Shown here piece by piece: positions 52,419 through 60,721 of a DNA stretch of 64,000 nt (positions within the stretch are counted from its first letter, which is position 1; every line of letters begins with the position of its first letter). The notes under the pieces are model-generated. The model searched no databases. It had not been told where the DNA came from and saw nothing but the letters and a program-made list of their open reading frames with translations. Origin of the DNA: Microbacterium helvum (GTDB lineage Bacteria; Actinomycetota; Actinomycetes; Actinomycetales; Microbacteriaceae); contig NZ_JACXZS010000001.1 of NCBI RefSeq assembly GCF_014779795.1, positions 186,001-250,000 of the forward strand. Direction: 5' to 3'. Both the position numbers and the translations under genes were made by a program.

Positions 52419-53651
52419 TTACTTGTTGATTGCGGCCGTGACGTCGTCCGTGAGCTTCTGCCACGTCGTCGTCGGGTCCGCGCCGTTGATGATGGCGGCC
52501 TCGGCGATGCCCCAGTACTGCCACACCGAACCCATGGCCGGGATCGCGGGCATCGGGACCGCGTCGGCACCGACCTTCTGGAAGCCGGCGACGATCGGGT
52601 CGGCAGCAGCGGTGTCGGCGGCAGCCTTCAGCGCCGGAAGGACGTTGCCAGCCTTGAACAGGTCGAGCTGGACGTCCTCGGTGCCGATGTAGTTGACGAG
52701 GAAGTCGTTCGCTGCGACCTTGTTCTTCGACTCCGAGCTCACGAAGAAGCCCTTGACGCCGGCGAACGGCGAGGCGACCTCACCGGTCGGGCTGGGGATC
52801 TGGTCGATAGCGACGTTGACGCCGGCGTCGGTGGCCGCGCTGACGTTCCACGGGCCGGTCAGCCAGAAGGCAGCCTCGCCGCCGAGGAACTTGGTCTTGG
52901 CGATGTCGGCGTCGACGTCGGTGTTGAGCGTGCCTGCGGCACCCTGCGCACCCAGCCAGTTGGCGAACTCGAAGCCACCCTCGTTGCCGATCTGCAGGTC
53001 GGTCGGGTCGTAGTTGCCCTCGGCGTCGGTGCCGAACACCGGTGCGCCGAACGCGGTCTGGAACGGGTACAGGTGGTACGGGTTGCCCTCGACACCCTGC
53101 TCGACCACGAACGGCGTGGCGAGGCCTGCGGCGGTGCCCTTGGCGATCATGTCATCGAAGCTGGTCGCAGGCTCGGGGATGAGGTCCGCGTTGCGCAGGA
53201 TCGCGATGTTCTCGACCGCGTACGGAAGCATGTAGGTCGTGCCTTCGTAGGTCGACGCCTGCAGCGCGACGGGCAGGTAGTCCTCGGCCGAGTCGCCGAG
53301 TTCGATCGGCGCGACGATGCCGTTGGTCGTCAGCTCGCCGAGCCAGTCGTGCGCACCCATGACGACATCCGGCCCCTTGCCCGTGGGCACCTGCTGGATG
53401 AAGTCGTCCTTGATGTCGGCGTTGTCCTTGCCGACGAGCTTGACCGTGACACCGGTCTTGTCTTCGTAGGCCGCGACGGCGCCCTTCATGGCGTCGACGC
53501 GCTCGGTGTCGACCCAGACGGTCAGCGTCGTCGTGTCGGAGTCGTCCTTGCTGCTGTCGTCCGACGCGTTGCTGCTCGAGCAGCCCGCGAGGATGATCGA
53601 CGCGACGGCGATGCCGCCGATCGCGAGCCAGCTCTTCTTGTTCACCTTCAT
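52419..53651 (-). CDS. malE: Maltodextrin-binding lipoprotein MalE
   Basis: 410-residue solute-binding protein. Lipoprotein signal with lipobox ILAGCSSS near residue 23, then a polar Ser/Asp linker. The mature part has TLTVWVDTERVDAM, GPDVVMGAHDWLGEL, FWLTGPWNVSAA and GFFVSSESKNK, the usual MalE landmarks for maltose/maltodextrin. Ribosome site AGAGAGG. LacI-type operator 88 bp upstream. Confidence 0.94.
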   Translation of the reverse strand: MKVNKKSWLAIGGIAVASIILAGCSSSNASDDSSKDDSDTTTLTVWVDTERVDAMKGAVAAYEDKTGVTVKLVGKDNADIKDDFIQQVPTGKGPDVVMGAHDWLGELTTNGIVAPIELGDSAEDYLPVALQASTYEGTTYMLPYAVENIAILRNADLIPEPATSFDDMIAKGTAAGLATPFVVEQGVEGNPYHLYPFQTAFGAPVFGTDAEGNYDPTDLQIGNEGGFEFANWLGAQGAAGTLNTDVDADIAKTKFLGGEAAFWLTGPWNVSAATDAGVNVAIDQIPSPTGEVASPFAGVKGFFVSSESKNKVAANDFLVNYIGTEDVQLDLFKAGNVLPALKAAADTAAADPIVAGFQKVGADAVPMPAIPAMGSVWQYWGIAEAAIINGADPTTTWQKLTDDVTAAINK

Positions 53652-53738
53652 CGGTGCAGTGCCTCTCTGGAGTACTGAGTGAGTCCGGCCGCACTGCCGG
53701 GGCGCGACAGTGCGGGGTTCGACTCGTTTCGCTGCGAT

Positions 53739-53752
53739 TGCAAGCGCTTACA
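53739..53752. promoter_or_regulatory. LacI-family operator upstream of malE
   Basis: TGCAAGCGCTTACA fits TGNAANCGNTTNCA exactly. Located 88 bp before the malE start. Confidence 0.75.
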
Positions 53753-53825
53753 TTCTGCATCGACAGGCGATATATGGCAACACCGGCCCTCGATCGATAT
53801 CTCGCCGTGACTTTGCGCACGCTCA

Positions 53826-53839
53826 TGGAACCGCTTGCA
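53826..53839. promoter_or_regulatory. LacI-family operator, site 2
   Basis: TGGAACCGCTTGCA, exact fit to TGNAANCGNTTNCA, in the malE-yajQ gap. Confidence 0.75.
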
Positions 53840-53853
53840 TGCCCATGTCTGCG

Positions 53854-53867
53854 TGGAACCGCTTGCA
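53854..53867. promoter_or_regulatory. LacI-family operator, site 3
   Basis: Second identical copy of TGGAACCGCTTGCA, 28 bp (centre to centre) from site 2 and 64 bp before the yajQ start. Confidence 0.75.
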
Positions 53868-53917
53868 GCGGCATCCACCTCTCCCCCACTTCCCGCGCAC
53901 GGTCCGACGCCCGCGGA

Positions 53918-53923
53918 TAGAAT
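53918..53923 (+). promoter_or_regulatory. -10 box of yajQ
   Basis: TAGAAT, 7 nt before the yajQ ATG; suggests leaderless transcription. Confidence 0.5.
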
Positions 53924-53930
53924 TCCCGGC

Positions 53931-54419
53931 ATGGCTGACAGCTCCTTTGACATCGTCTCGAAAGTCGACCACCAGGAGGCCGACAACGCTCTGAACCAGG
54001 CCCGCAAGGAGGTCGAGCAGCGCTACGACTTCAAGGGCACGAACGCCTCGATCGAGTGGAGCGGCGAGGCTGTGCTCATCAAGGCCAGCACCGAGGAACG
54101 CGCGAAGGCTGTGCTCGACGTCTTCCAGTCGAAGCTCATCAAGCGCGGCATCTCACTGAAGAGCCTCGAGTCCGGCGATCCGGTCGCCGGCAGCAAGGAG
54201 TACCGCATCACCTCGACGATCAAGGACGGCATCTCGTCCGAGAACGCGAAGAAGATCTCCAAGATCATCCGCGACGAAGGCCCGAAGTCCGTGAAGTCGC
54301 AGATCCAGGGCGACGAGCTGCGCGTGCAGTCCAAGTCGCGCGACGACCTGCAGGAGGTCCAGCGCCTGCTCAAGGCGGCCGACCTGGACGTCGATCTGCA
54401 ATTCGTCAACTACCGCTGA
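53931..54419 (+). CDS. yajQ: YajQ-family nucleotide-binding protein
   Basis: 162 residues, full length for the family. Signature [20 protein letters not shown] and the C-terminal DLQFVNYR are typical. YajQ proteins bind RNA/nucleotides and, in some bacteria, cyclic di-GMP; role here unknown. Leaderless start supported. Followed by a very strong hairpin. Confidence 0.93.
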   Translation: MADSSFDIVSKVDHQEADNALNQARKEVEQRYDFKGTNASIEWSGEAVLIKASTEERAKAVLDVFQSKLIKRGISLKSLESGDPVAGSKEYRITSTIKDGISSENAKKISKIIRDEGPKSVKSQIQGDELRVQSKSRDDLQEVQRLLKAADLDVDLQFVNYR

Positions 54420-54428
54420 CGGAGACCG

Positions 54429-54469
54429 CGAGGGAGTGGATGCCGCGAGCCGCGGCATCCACTCCCTCG
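54429..54469. terminator. 19-bp hairpin between yajQ and DUF1254 gene
   Basis: Perfect 19-bp stem (arm CGAGGGAGTGGATGCCGCG), 3-nt loop, between convergent genes. No clear T-run; bidirectional terminator by position. Confidence 0.75.
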
Positions 54470-54504
54470 GTCATCTGCGGTGAACGAGCCGTCAGCACCA
54501 CAAC

Positions 54505-55974
54505 TCAGCTGTCGCTTGAGGGCTCGATGTCGCCGGGCTTCCAGCTGCCGTCGAACCAGGGCTCCAGGGGCCCGTATAGCCGCAGCAGCACGAACCATCC
54601 CTTGCCCGGCACGGTCTGCACCCAGTTGTCGCCCGCCCCTTCGGGCGCCTGCGGCGCGAACACGATGTCGACCGAGCCGTCGTCGTTGTACGTGAGCGCA
54701 TCGCGCTTGCTGTTGCGACTCGGCAGCGCCTGACCTGTCTGCAGCTCGGAGCGCGTCTGCGGGTCGTACACGACGACCGACCAGAAGTCCGCGGCCGGCG
54801 CATTCGCCGGAATGCGCAGGCGGTACGTCTTGGCGCCGTCCAGCGGATCGTCGTTCACGTCGAGCGTCGCGAGCGCGTACTGGGAGCCTTTGCCCACCAT
54901 CTTCAGCGCCATCGCCGGCGTGTTCACCGTCGCGAGGTAGAAGAACGTGGTGCGCGCGTCGAGGAAACGGCCGTCCTCGCCTCCGTTGCGCAAGAAACGG
55001 TAGTCGCCGCCGGGGAAGGGGTTGACCCACCGTCGGTCGTCGTAGATGAAGAAGTCCGCCTCGCGCGAGCGGAACCCCATGGCTCGAGCGGTGCCGTTGC
55101 CGACGGCGGCCGCGTCGGTCAGGATCCGGCGCATCCGGTCATCCGGCGCGAAGGCCCCGCCCTTGGTGATCCCGATCGCTGCCAGCAAGCCGCGGGTCTC
55201 AGGATCGATGAGATCGACCGGCTCCTTCGCGATGACGTGCGCGACCTCTTCGAAGAAGCTGAAGTCGTTGGAATGCACCGTGTTGACGACCTCGCCCGAG
55301 ATGGAGGTCCACTGCATCGGGGGCTGATCGTCGCGTGCCGAGAACGGATACACCTTGACGCCGTTCTCGAACAGCTGCACGGCGGTGTCAGGCTTGCCGT
55401 CGACGAGGAACCCGCGCAGGATCACCAGGTTGACGGCGCTCGGCGATTCTGCGACGAACCAGCCGTCGGGACGTTCCCCGTCGTAGCCCGGCGGGACGAT
55501 GAGGTACGTGCCGCCCGCACCGCGGTCAGGACCGGGGGCGCCGAGGTCGACCACGAAGCGGAACCACGCGTCGTCGACGGTGCCGGGGCCGCTTCCCGGC
55601 GGCACCTCGATGACGGTGGGTCCGTCACGCTCGATGTCGAGCATCAGGATCGCGTACACCGTGTCGGTGTTGCCGGTGAGGAACAGCGGGTTGGAGTCCA
55701 GCATCCGATCCGTGATGGCGCCCTTGTGACAGGCGTCACCGGCCGAGGCGACCACACCACGCCGGAGAGCCTCCAGCGACGCCGCGGGGATGCAGTTGAG
55801 GAAGACCTCGACTCCGCGCAGGAAGTCCAGGTGGTCGAACAGCCTCGTCGTGGTCTCAGGCGTCGGCACGCCGTCGGCGAAGTCGAGGTCGCCGATCCGG
55901 GTCGAGACCCGATCCGGGGTCGTGATCTGCGCAGGTACGGGCGTGTTGTAACCAGGCTCGATGCCGGTGCTCAT
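54505..55974 (-). CDS. DUF1254/DUF1214 protein
   Basis: 489 residues. N-terminal DUF1254 (about 60-200: FLNCIPAASLEALRRG, PLFLTGNTDTVYAIL) and C-terminal DUF1214 (about 370-480: RLRIPANAPAADFWSVVVYDPQTRS). Members are widespread, often secreted, of unknown function; here no signal peptide is visible, so it may be cytoplasmic. Monocistronic. Confidence 0.88.
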   Translation of the reverse strand: MSTGIEPGYNTPVPAQITTPDRVSTRIGDLDFADGVPTPETTTRLFDHLDFLRGVEVFLNCIPAASLEALRRGVVASAGDACHKGAITDRMLDSNPLFLTGNTDTVYAILMLDIERDGPTVIEVPPGSGPGTVDDAWFRFVVDLGAPGPDRGAGGTYLIVPPGYDGERPDGWFVAESPSAVNLVILRGFLVDGKPDTAVQLFENGVKVYPFSARDDQPPMQWTSISGEVVNTVHSNDFSFFEEVAHVIAKEPVDLIDPETRGLLAAIGITKGGAFAPDDRMRRILTDAAAVGNGTARAMGFRSREADFFIYDDRRWVNPFPGGDYRFLRNGGEDGRFLDARTTFFYLATVNTPAMALKMVGKGSQYALATLDVNDDPLDGAKTYRLRIPANAPAADFWSVVVYDPQTRSELQTGQALPSRNSKRDALTYNDDGSVDIVFAPQAPEGAGDNWVQTVPGKGWFVLLRLYGPLEPWFDGSWKPGDIEPSSDS

Positions 55975-56021
55975 GGGGTCTCCTCGATCGGCTCGCCGGG
56001 CTCGGCCACGACGAAGAATGC

Positions 56022-56071
56022 CCCGGGCGAGGAGCAGGCGCCGTGCAACGGCATCGCGTTCCTCGCCCGGG
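56022..56071 (-). terminator. Terminator after the DUF7144/DUF6325 module
   Basis: 12-bp stem CCCGGGCGAGGA with its complement and a 26-nt loop. It lies just after the 49-residue ORF in the direction of transcription. Confidence 0.55.
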
Positions 56072-56081
56072 CTTTGCTGTG

Positions 56082-56231
56082 TCAGCGGCGCTCGCGCCGA
56101 TCCTGTCTGCGATCCTGACGGCGGTCGACGCCGTTCGACACGACCTTCGCCGTCCCGACGACGGCTGCTGTGCGCGCCACCGGCCGGCCGATCATGCCGA
56201 CGCGGCCCACGCGTCCGATTCCGATGGGCAT
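56082..56231 (-). CDS. 49-residue basic protein (small ORF)
   Basis: 49 residues starting MPIGIGRVGRVGMIG and ending RRQDRRQDRRERR. The glycine/arginine-rich N-terminus with a short hydrophobic middle (TAAVVGTAKVV) and Gln-Asp-Arg repeat tail is typical of tiny ORFs beside DUF6325 genes as I recall. Its ATG follows the DUF6325 stop by 1 nt on the minus strand. Probably a small membrane or partner protein. Confidence 0.65.
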   Translation of the reverse strand: MPIGIGRVGRVGMIGRPVARTAAVVGTAKVVSNGVDRRQDRRQDRRERR

Positions 56232-56232
56232 G

Positions 56233-56682
56233 TCATTCTCCTTCGTTCGTCATCGATGCGATGAGCGCCTGGGTCGGGATGCGGCCCGAAGCGATCAGCT
56301 GTCCGCCGTTGCGACGCACCGCCACGGCGAACGGCGCGGCCCAGGTGTTCTCCCACACCAGAACAGCGGCGGCGCTCCCGGGATCCATCGCGGCGGCGAT
56401 GTCGATCAGGTCCTGTTCCGCGAGCACCTCCGCCAGCGTGGCCTCGATCTGAGCGAGTTCGCCGAGGTCGTCGATGTCTTCGACCTCGTCGACTTCGATC
56501 GAGCCGTCCTCGGCCTTGTACACGATCATCAGATCGAGCACGCGAATGGTGTTGCTCGCGGCGAGAGCAGCAAGCTCTGCGGCAGCCTCACCGGTCAGGC
56601 GGGTCTGCCCGGCAGGAAACTCCACCACGATGTAGTCGATCGGGCCGAGCTCGTCGCCCAGCTGGTCATCCAGATCAGTCAT
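56233..56682 (-). CDS. DUF6325-family protein
   Basis: 149 residues, matches DUF6325 by its opening GPIDYIVVEFPAG and the acidic core VDEVEDIDDLGELAQIEATL. The C-terminus has LVWENTWAAPFAVAVRRNGGQLI. Function unknown; the family often sits with short SHOCT or basic partner proteins in Actinobacteria. Follows the DUF7144 gene by 12 nt. Confidence 0.8.
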   Translation of the reverse strand: MTDLDDQLGDELGPIDYIVVEFPAGQTRLTGEAAAELAALAASNTIRVLDLMIVYKAEDGSIEVDEVEDIDDLGELAQIEATLAEVLAEQDLIDIAAAMDPGSAAAVLVWENTWAAPFAVAVRRNGGQLIASGRIPTQALIASMTNEGE

Positions 56683-56694
56683 GTCTCGGTCCGT

Positions 56695-57108
56695 TCAGGC
56701 GTTGTGACGGGCGCGGAGTTCGCGTCCATGGACGGTAAGGGCGTAGATCACGAGGATGTCGAGCACGAGCACCGTGATCGACAGCCACGGCTGCACGGCC
56801 ATCAGCGTGAGCTGGCCGATCGCATTGAGGATCACGAGGATGATCGCGACGACGCGCGCCCACGTGGCGCCGGCGAGCAGCGCGATGCCCACGAGGATCA
56901 GCAGCAGACCCGAGATGAGGTGCCACCAGCCCCAGCTCTGGACGTCGATCGAGAACAGGCCGGACTCTCCGAGGAAGTACGCGGTGTCGGGACCGATGAG
57001 GGCCTGAAGGCCGTGCAAGAAGTCGAAGAAGCCGGCGATCAGCAGGACGATGGCGGCGAAGACGCCCCAGCCCACCCAGCCGGTCACCGTGGTGTCGTTG
57101 TTGCTCAC
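56695..57108 (-). CDS. DUF7144-family membrane protein
   Basis: 137 residues, four transmembrane helices, DUF7144 signature WGVFAAIVLLIAGFFDFLHGLQALIG and WGWWHLISGLLLILVGIALLAG. GTG start with AGAGGAAAG ribosome site. First gene of a small module that may be stress-linked (inference from family distribution). Confidence 0.85.
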   Translation of the reverse strand: MSNNDTTVTGWVGWGVFAAIVLLIAGFFDFLHGLQALIGPDTAYFLGESGLFSIDVQSWGWWHLISGLLLILVGIALLAGATWARVVAIILVILNAIGQLTLMAVQPWLSITVLVLDILVIYALTVHGRELRARHNA

Positions 57109-57346
57109 TTTTCTTTCCTCTCGTAGCGCTGATGCGTCAGCCCGAAGCCCACGAAGTCACGACGGCCCGCTGCCGTCGTCCGTCACGGTAGCGACGGCCG
57201 CTCCGGGGCCGCATCACTCGATTCGTGTGAACGACCGACATGCCGGCCGGTGCCGGATCACTCAGTCTGTGTGGTGCGGGATCCGGGGTTCCGCCGTGGA
57301 ATGGCACGGACAAGAACACACCTGCGACCGGAAGAGACACGAGCGA
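57109..57346. other. Divergent intergenic region, no clear elements
   Basis: 238 bp between the DUF7144 gene and the next plus-strand gene. I see no convincing operator or -10/-35 pair beyond the ribosome site of the former. Confidence 0.4.
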
Positions 57347-57670
57347 ATGGACGCACCAGAGCTGCTGCGGCGCTATTGCATCAACGATCCACGTCTGGCG
57401 CGGAACGATCCGGTCCCGCCGACGATGCAGCTCGACTCGCGGACGGCCGCGCTGGTGCGGATCGCCGCGCTGATCGCCGTCGCCGCCCCCGATGCCTCGA
57501 TGCACGCCGCTGTCGACGACGCCGTGGCGGCAGGCGTCAGTCCGGATGAGATCATCGCCGTCCTCGACGGACTCGTCGGCATCGTCGGCATGCCCCGCGT
57601 GGTCGGGCAGGCACCGCGGATCGCCGTCGCCCTCGGCTACGGCGACGACCTCAGCGTCGACGACAGCTGA
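57347..57670 (+). CDS. Carboxymuconolactone-decarboxylase-like small protein
   Basis: 107 residues, all-helical, AhpD/CMD-like core with LVRIAALIAVAAPDASMHAAVDDAVAAGVSPDEIIAVLDGL. The CxxC of AhpD is absent, so not a peroxidase partner of that type. Start ATG at 57347 has a weak ribosome site; a longer frame upstream is unlikely. Converges with the MalT-like regulator. Confidence 0.78.
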   Translation: MDAPELLRRYCINDPRLARNDPVPPTMQLDSRTAALVRIAALIAVAAPDASMHAAVDDAVAAGVSPDEIIAVLDGLVGIVGMPRVVGQAPRIAVALGYGDDLSVDDS

Positions 57671-57680
57671 CGTCGACGCT
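57653..57680. terminator. Hairpin spanning two convergent stop codons
   Basis: Arms AGCGTCGAC and GTCGACGCT (9 bp) with 10-nt loop, covering the stop of the CMD-like gene and reaching the stop of the regulator gene. Confidence 0.5.
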
Positions 57681-59923
57681 CAGTCGCCCAGCAGCCCCAG
57701 CGCGTCGGCCCTCTCGACGGCCTGGCTGCGGGACGTCGCGGAGAGCTTCCGGTAGATCGAGCCCAGCTGCGAGCTGACGGTGTTCCGCGAGACGAAGAGC
57801 CGATTGCCGATCTCAGCGATCGTGAGGTGCGTCTGCAGGTAGGGCAGGAGCCGCAGCTCCGCGGGAGTGAGCGGAATGGATCCGCCCTTCATCGGCTCGA
57901 CGGCCAGCCGCACGCGCAGCTCCTCGACCTGCGCACCGGCCGTCCCCAGGTCGGGCCGCATCCGGAGGATGTCGTCGCTCTCCCGCAGCAGGTGCGCCGC
58001 CGCGGCGCGATCGCCCAGCATAAGGTGCACCCTCGCGAGCTGGACCCGCACCCGGACCGACACGTAGGGCATCAGGTGGGTGCATCCGATCCGAGCGCGC
58101 ATCCCTCGTGCCAGCAGGCGCACACCCGCGGCGCGGTCGCCGCCGTGCAGCGCGACCCGGGCGGCGACCGCGAGAGCCAGCGCCGTCGTGGGGTAGCCCT
58201 CCATGTGACTCGCGTCGATCGCATCGAGGCCTCGCTGTGCATGGTCTGCGGCGACGCTCCAGCGCCCCGCGTCGATCGCGATCAGCGCGAGCTCGGGCTC
58301 GCTGAGGATGACGGTATCGGGGTTGCCCATCGCCGTCGCGAGCGGCACGGCGTGCTCGAACGCGACGCGCGCCGTCTGCTCGTCACCGGCGAGGAGGGCC
58401 GCCATGCCGTACAGGTGGAGCGCCTGATCCCGCCATGGGCTCTTCACTGGCTCGTGTTCGAAGGCGAATGCGGCGTCCACGCCCACCTTCTTGTAGCCAT
58501 GCTCGCACATGGCCGCCCGGACCATCGCCCGTGCGGACTCGAACAGCAGCCGGTCGTCGTCGGGAAGGTCTTCCGCGCGGACGTCGTCGAGGGCTCCCGC
58601 CCATCGCTCGCCCGCGCGGACGTCGCCCAGCAGGATCGCCGTCCAGGTCATCGAGATGATCAGCGCGGGATGCGCCAGCAGGACGTCGTCACCGAGCTCG
58701 TGCAGCCATCGGCGCACCGTGGCGACCTGCCCGGTCCCGTACAGGCCCAGGCCCAGATCGGCCACCAGACCGCTTGCGCGCTCGTGCTCGCCGGCTCGGA
58801 TCCAGTGCTCGACGGCGAGGATCGGCGCCTGATGCGCTTCATGCCACGACGCCGCACGTCGGTGCAGCTCCGCGACTGCTGCGGCGCCCTCGGCGCGTTC
58901 CAGCTCCGCGAGGAGGAACTCGCGGAACAGCGCGTGGAATCTGAACCACTCCCCGTTCCGGTCCGCGCGGCCGAGAAACAGGTTCGCCGTCTCGACCCGA
59001 TGGATCAGTGCGCGCGCGTTCTCGACGCCGAGCACGGCGTTGCAGACCTCGGGTGAGAGCTGATCGAGTACCGAGCTGCGACGGAGGAACGCCTGCAGTT
59101 CCTCCGGAAGCCGGGCCAGGCACTCGCGGTAGAGGTAGTCGGCGACGTATCGATCGCTTCCCGCGGCCGATACCGGTCCCGCCGACGACCGCGAGACCAG
59201 GGCGCACAGGAACAGGCCGGTCGGCCAGCCCTCGCACCGTTCCACGACCTCGGCCAGGGCGTCGTCCTCGACGTCGGTGACGCCGGCGGCCGTGAAGACG
59301 GCTCGAGCCTCCGCCTGATCGAACACGAGGTCGGCGGCGGACACGTCCCATGCGTCGCCGGTGCCGCGCAGCCGGGCGATGAGCGGCGGCTCCTGCCGAC
59401 TGGCGAGGACGACTTGCGACCCGGGCACGATACGTGAAAGCACCACCTCGAGCGCATCCTGGCATTCTTCTGAGGCGACCAGGTGCGCGTCGTCGATGAA
59501 CAGCACGAAGCTCACCGGGGTCGAGGCGAGGGCTGCCGCCAGCATCGGCGCCGAGCGCCCGAGCGCGCCCGCGCCGACCCCGCGCATGTCCGCCACGACC
59601 GCCTCCGCCAGCGGCGAGAACGGCGAGCAGGCTGCGGCGATGAGCGGCAGCAGCAGCGCAGGGTCGTCGTCAGTGCGGTCCAGTGAGACCCATGCGACCT
59701 GACGGCTCTCCGTCGCGGCCCACTCGGTGAGCATCGTCGACTTGCCGTAGCCCGCAGGAGCGGCCACCGACACGACGCGCGCACCGCTGTCACGCGCCGC
59801 GCTGATCTGGCGTGTTCGCGTGACAGCACTCGACGTGGGATGTGGGATTTCGGTCTTGCTCTCGAGCAGAACCGTTTGCAGATCGCGTCCCCCCAGGACC
59901 GATTCGCGGAGCGTCTCCGGCAC
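57680..59923 (-). CDS. LuxR-family (MalT/LAL-type) regulator
   Basis: 747 residues. N-terminal STAND/NB-ARC ATPase with Walker A AAPAGYGKST (about 54-63) and FVLFIDDAHLV; a helical TPR-like middle (about 350-650); C-terminal LuxR HTH (LTPAELRLLPYLQTHL, EIGNRLFVSRNTVSSQLGSIYRKL). Such proteins sense a small ligand and activate transcription. GTG start VPETLRES. It divides from the plus-strand membrane gene; target genes unknown. It is 4 kb from malEFG and could be a maltose activator, but the LacI sites argue for another regulator. Confidence 0.9.
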   Translation of the reverse strand: MPETLRESVLGGRDLQTVLLESKTEIPHPTSSAVTRTRQISAARDSGARVVSVAAPAGYGKSTMLTEWAATESRQVAWVSLDRTDDDPALLLPLIAAACSPFSPLAEAVVADMRGVGAGALGRSAPMLAAALASTPVSFVLFIDDAHLVASEECQDALEVVLSRIVPGSQVVLASRQEPPLIARLRGTGDAWDVSAADLVFDQAEARAVFTAAGVTDVEDDALAEVVERCEGWPTGLFLCALVSRSSAGPVSAAGSDRYVADYLYRECLARLPEELQAFLRRSSVLDQLSPEVCNAVLGVENARALIHRVETANLFLGRADRNGEWFRFHALFREFLLAELERAEGAAAVAELHRRAASWHEAHQAPILAVEHWIRAGEHERASGLVADLGLGLYGTGQVATVRRWLHELGDDVLLAHPALIISMTWTAILLGDVRAGERWAGALDDVRAEDLPDDDRLLFESARAMVRAAMCEHGYKKVGVDAAFAFEHEPVKSPWRDQALHLYGMAALLAGDEQTARVAFEHAVPLATAMGNPDTVILSEPELALIAIDAGRWSVAADHAQRGLDAIDASHMEGYPTTALALAVAARVALHGGDRAAGVRLLARGMRARIGCTHLMPYVSVRVRVQLARVHLMLGDRAAAAHLLRESDDILRMRPDLGTAGAQVEELRVRLAVEPMKGGSIPLTPAELRLLPYLQTHLTIAEIGNRLFVSRNTVSSQLGSIYRKLSATSRSQAVERADALGLLGD

Positions 59924-59993
59924 TCACCGCATCGTAGGGGGTCGTCGTGAACTCCGACAACCGCCCTCGCCGTTCGACGAGCGATCCGCACCC

Positions 59994-59999
59994 TAAGCT
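59994..59999 (+). promoter_or_regulatory. -10 box of the membrane-protein gene
   Basis: TAAGCT, 7 nt before the ATG at 60007; favours that start over a GTG at 59947. Confidence 0.5.
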
Positions 60000-60006
60000 C
60001 GGGTTC

Positions 60007-60498
60007 ATGCGCTTTCTCCGGGCCGTGCTCTCGGCCGCCGCCGCGACCCTGCCGGTGCTGGTCCTGCTGCTGATCCCGCAGTTCGTGCACGGCGGCGCGG
60101 GTGATCCTGGGCTCGCCGCACTCGGAGGTCCGTGGCTCAACGCCCTGTTCCTCGCGGCCATCATCCTGATCCCGAAGATCAACGGGGCGCTCGACCCCCA
60201 GGTGCCGGACTGGACCTCGTCCACGGCCATGGCGTCGACCGGTCGCGTCTGGCGCACCCGCATCTGGTTCGCGATCCTGGCGGCGCTCGCCCTGCTGGCG
60301 GTCTTCGCAGCAGGCCAGACGGCCGCCTACTTCGTGGGCGTCGCCTCACCGGCAGTCGTGGACGGCGCGCTCGACTACAGCCGCTTCCTGGTGCAGGAAG
60401 TCGTGGTGTACGTGTTCGGCTACGTCCTGTCGCTCACCGTCTACACGCTGATCATCCGCGCGCTCGTCCGACCCGAGCCCGACGCGCGCAAACGCTGA
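60007..60498 (+). CDS. Small membrane protein, four helices
   Basis: 163 residues with about four hydrophobic segments (first: AAAATLPVLVLLLIPQFV) and a basic C-terminus (RPEPDARKR). Not recognised. ATG at 60007 preferred because of the TAAGCT box 7 nt upstream; a GTG at 59947 would add 20 polar residues. A strong palindromic terminator follows. Confidence 0.68.
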   Translation: MRFLRAVLSAAAATLPVLVLLLIPQFVHGGAGDPGLAALGGPWLNALFLAAIILIPKINGALDPQVPDWTSSTAMASTGRVWRTRIWFAILAALALLAVFAAGQTAAYFVGVASPAVVDGALDYSRFLVQEVVVYVFGYVLSLTVYTLIIRALVRPEPDARKR

Positions 60499-60530
60499 GC
60501 GGAGTGGATGCCGGGCGCCCGGCATCCACT
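60499..60530 (+). terminator. Palindromic terminator with GGATGCC stem
   Basis: 32-nt perfect palindrome (arm GGAGTGGATGCCGGGC), 1 nt after the stop of the membrane-protein gene; forms a 14-16 bp stem. Confidence 0.75.
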
Positions 60531-60552
60531 CCCCTGCTCTGAGCGCAACGTA

Positions 60553-60692
60553 GAAGGCCCCGGGTGCTGGGGACACCCGGGGCCTGGCGTCGCGGGCAAT
60601 CACGCTCGTCCACCCCCCGGCGAACGGCACCACGCGACGGTGGGAAGGTTTCTTGGGGAGGTCCCTTCCCTGAGGCGCTGGGGACGCCTCGC
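60553..60692 (-). ncRNA. Candidate structured sRNA with three UCCCC-loop hairpins
   Basis: About 140 nt on the minus strand. Hairpin 1: GAGGCG-UCCCCAG-CGCCUC (60672-60690). Hairpin 2: GGGAAGG stem enclosing a 15-nt loop with CCUCCCC (60642-60670). Then a 7-bp long-range stem CGUCGCG (60588-60594 with 60633-60639). Hairpin 3, a 12-bp terminator-like stem with the same loop UCCCCAG (60555-60585). Loops rich in C could pair with GGGGA Shine-Dalgarno sequences, as in RsaE/6C-type sRNAs. A TAAGCT -10 lies just upstream. I cannot run a covariance search; family membership is untested. Confidence 0.5.
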
Positions 60693-60696
60693 GACA

Positions 60697-60702
60697 AGCT
60701 TA
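60697..60702 (-). promoter_or_regulatory. -10 box of the candidate sRNA
   Basis: TAAGCT on the minus strand, about 7 nt before the proposed RNA start near 60690. The -35 is weak. Confidence 0.4.
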
Positions 60703-60708
60703 ACCCGA

Positions 60709-60721
60709 TTGGTACAACCAA
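60709..60721. promoter_or_regulatory. Palindrome TTGGTACAACCAA (GntR-type operator?)
   Basis: TGGT-N3-ACCA palindrome typical of FadR-subfamily GntR operators, located between the -10 and -35 positions of the candidate sRNA promoter. No GntR gene is in the window. Confidence 0.4.

Noticed and set aside
60553..60692. tmRNA, RNase P or SRP RNA
   Set aside because: Conserved cores (for example the tRNA-like ends, the P4 helix or the GGAA loops) are not visible.
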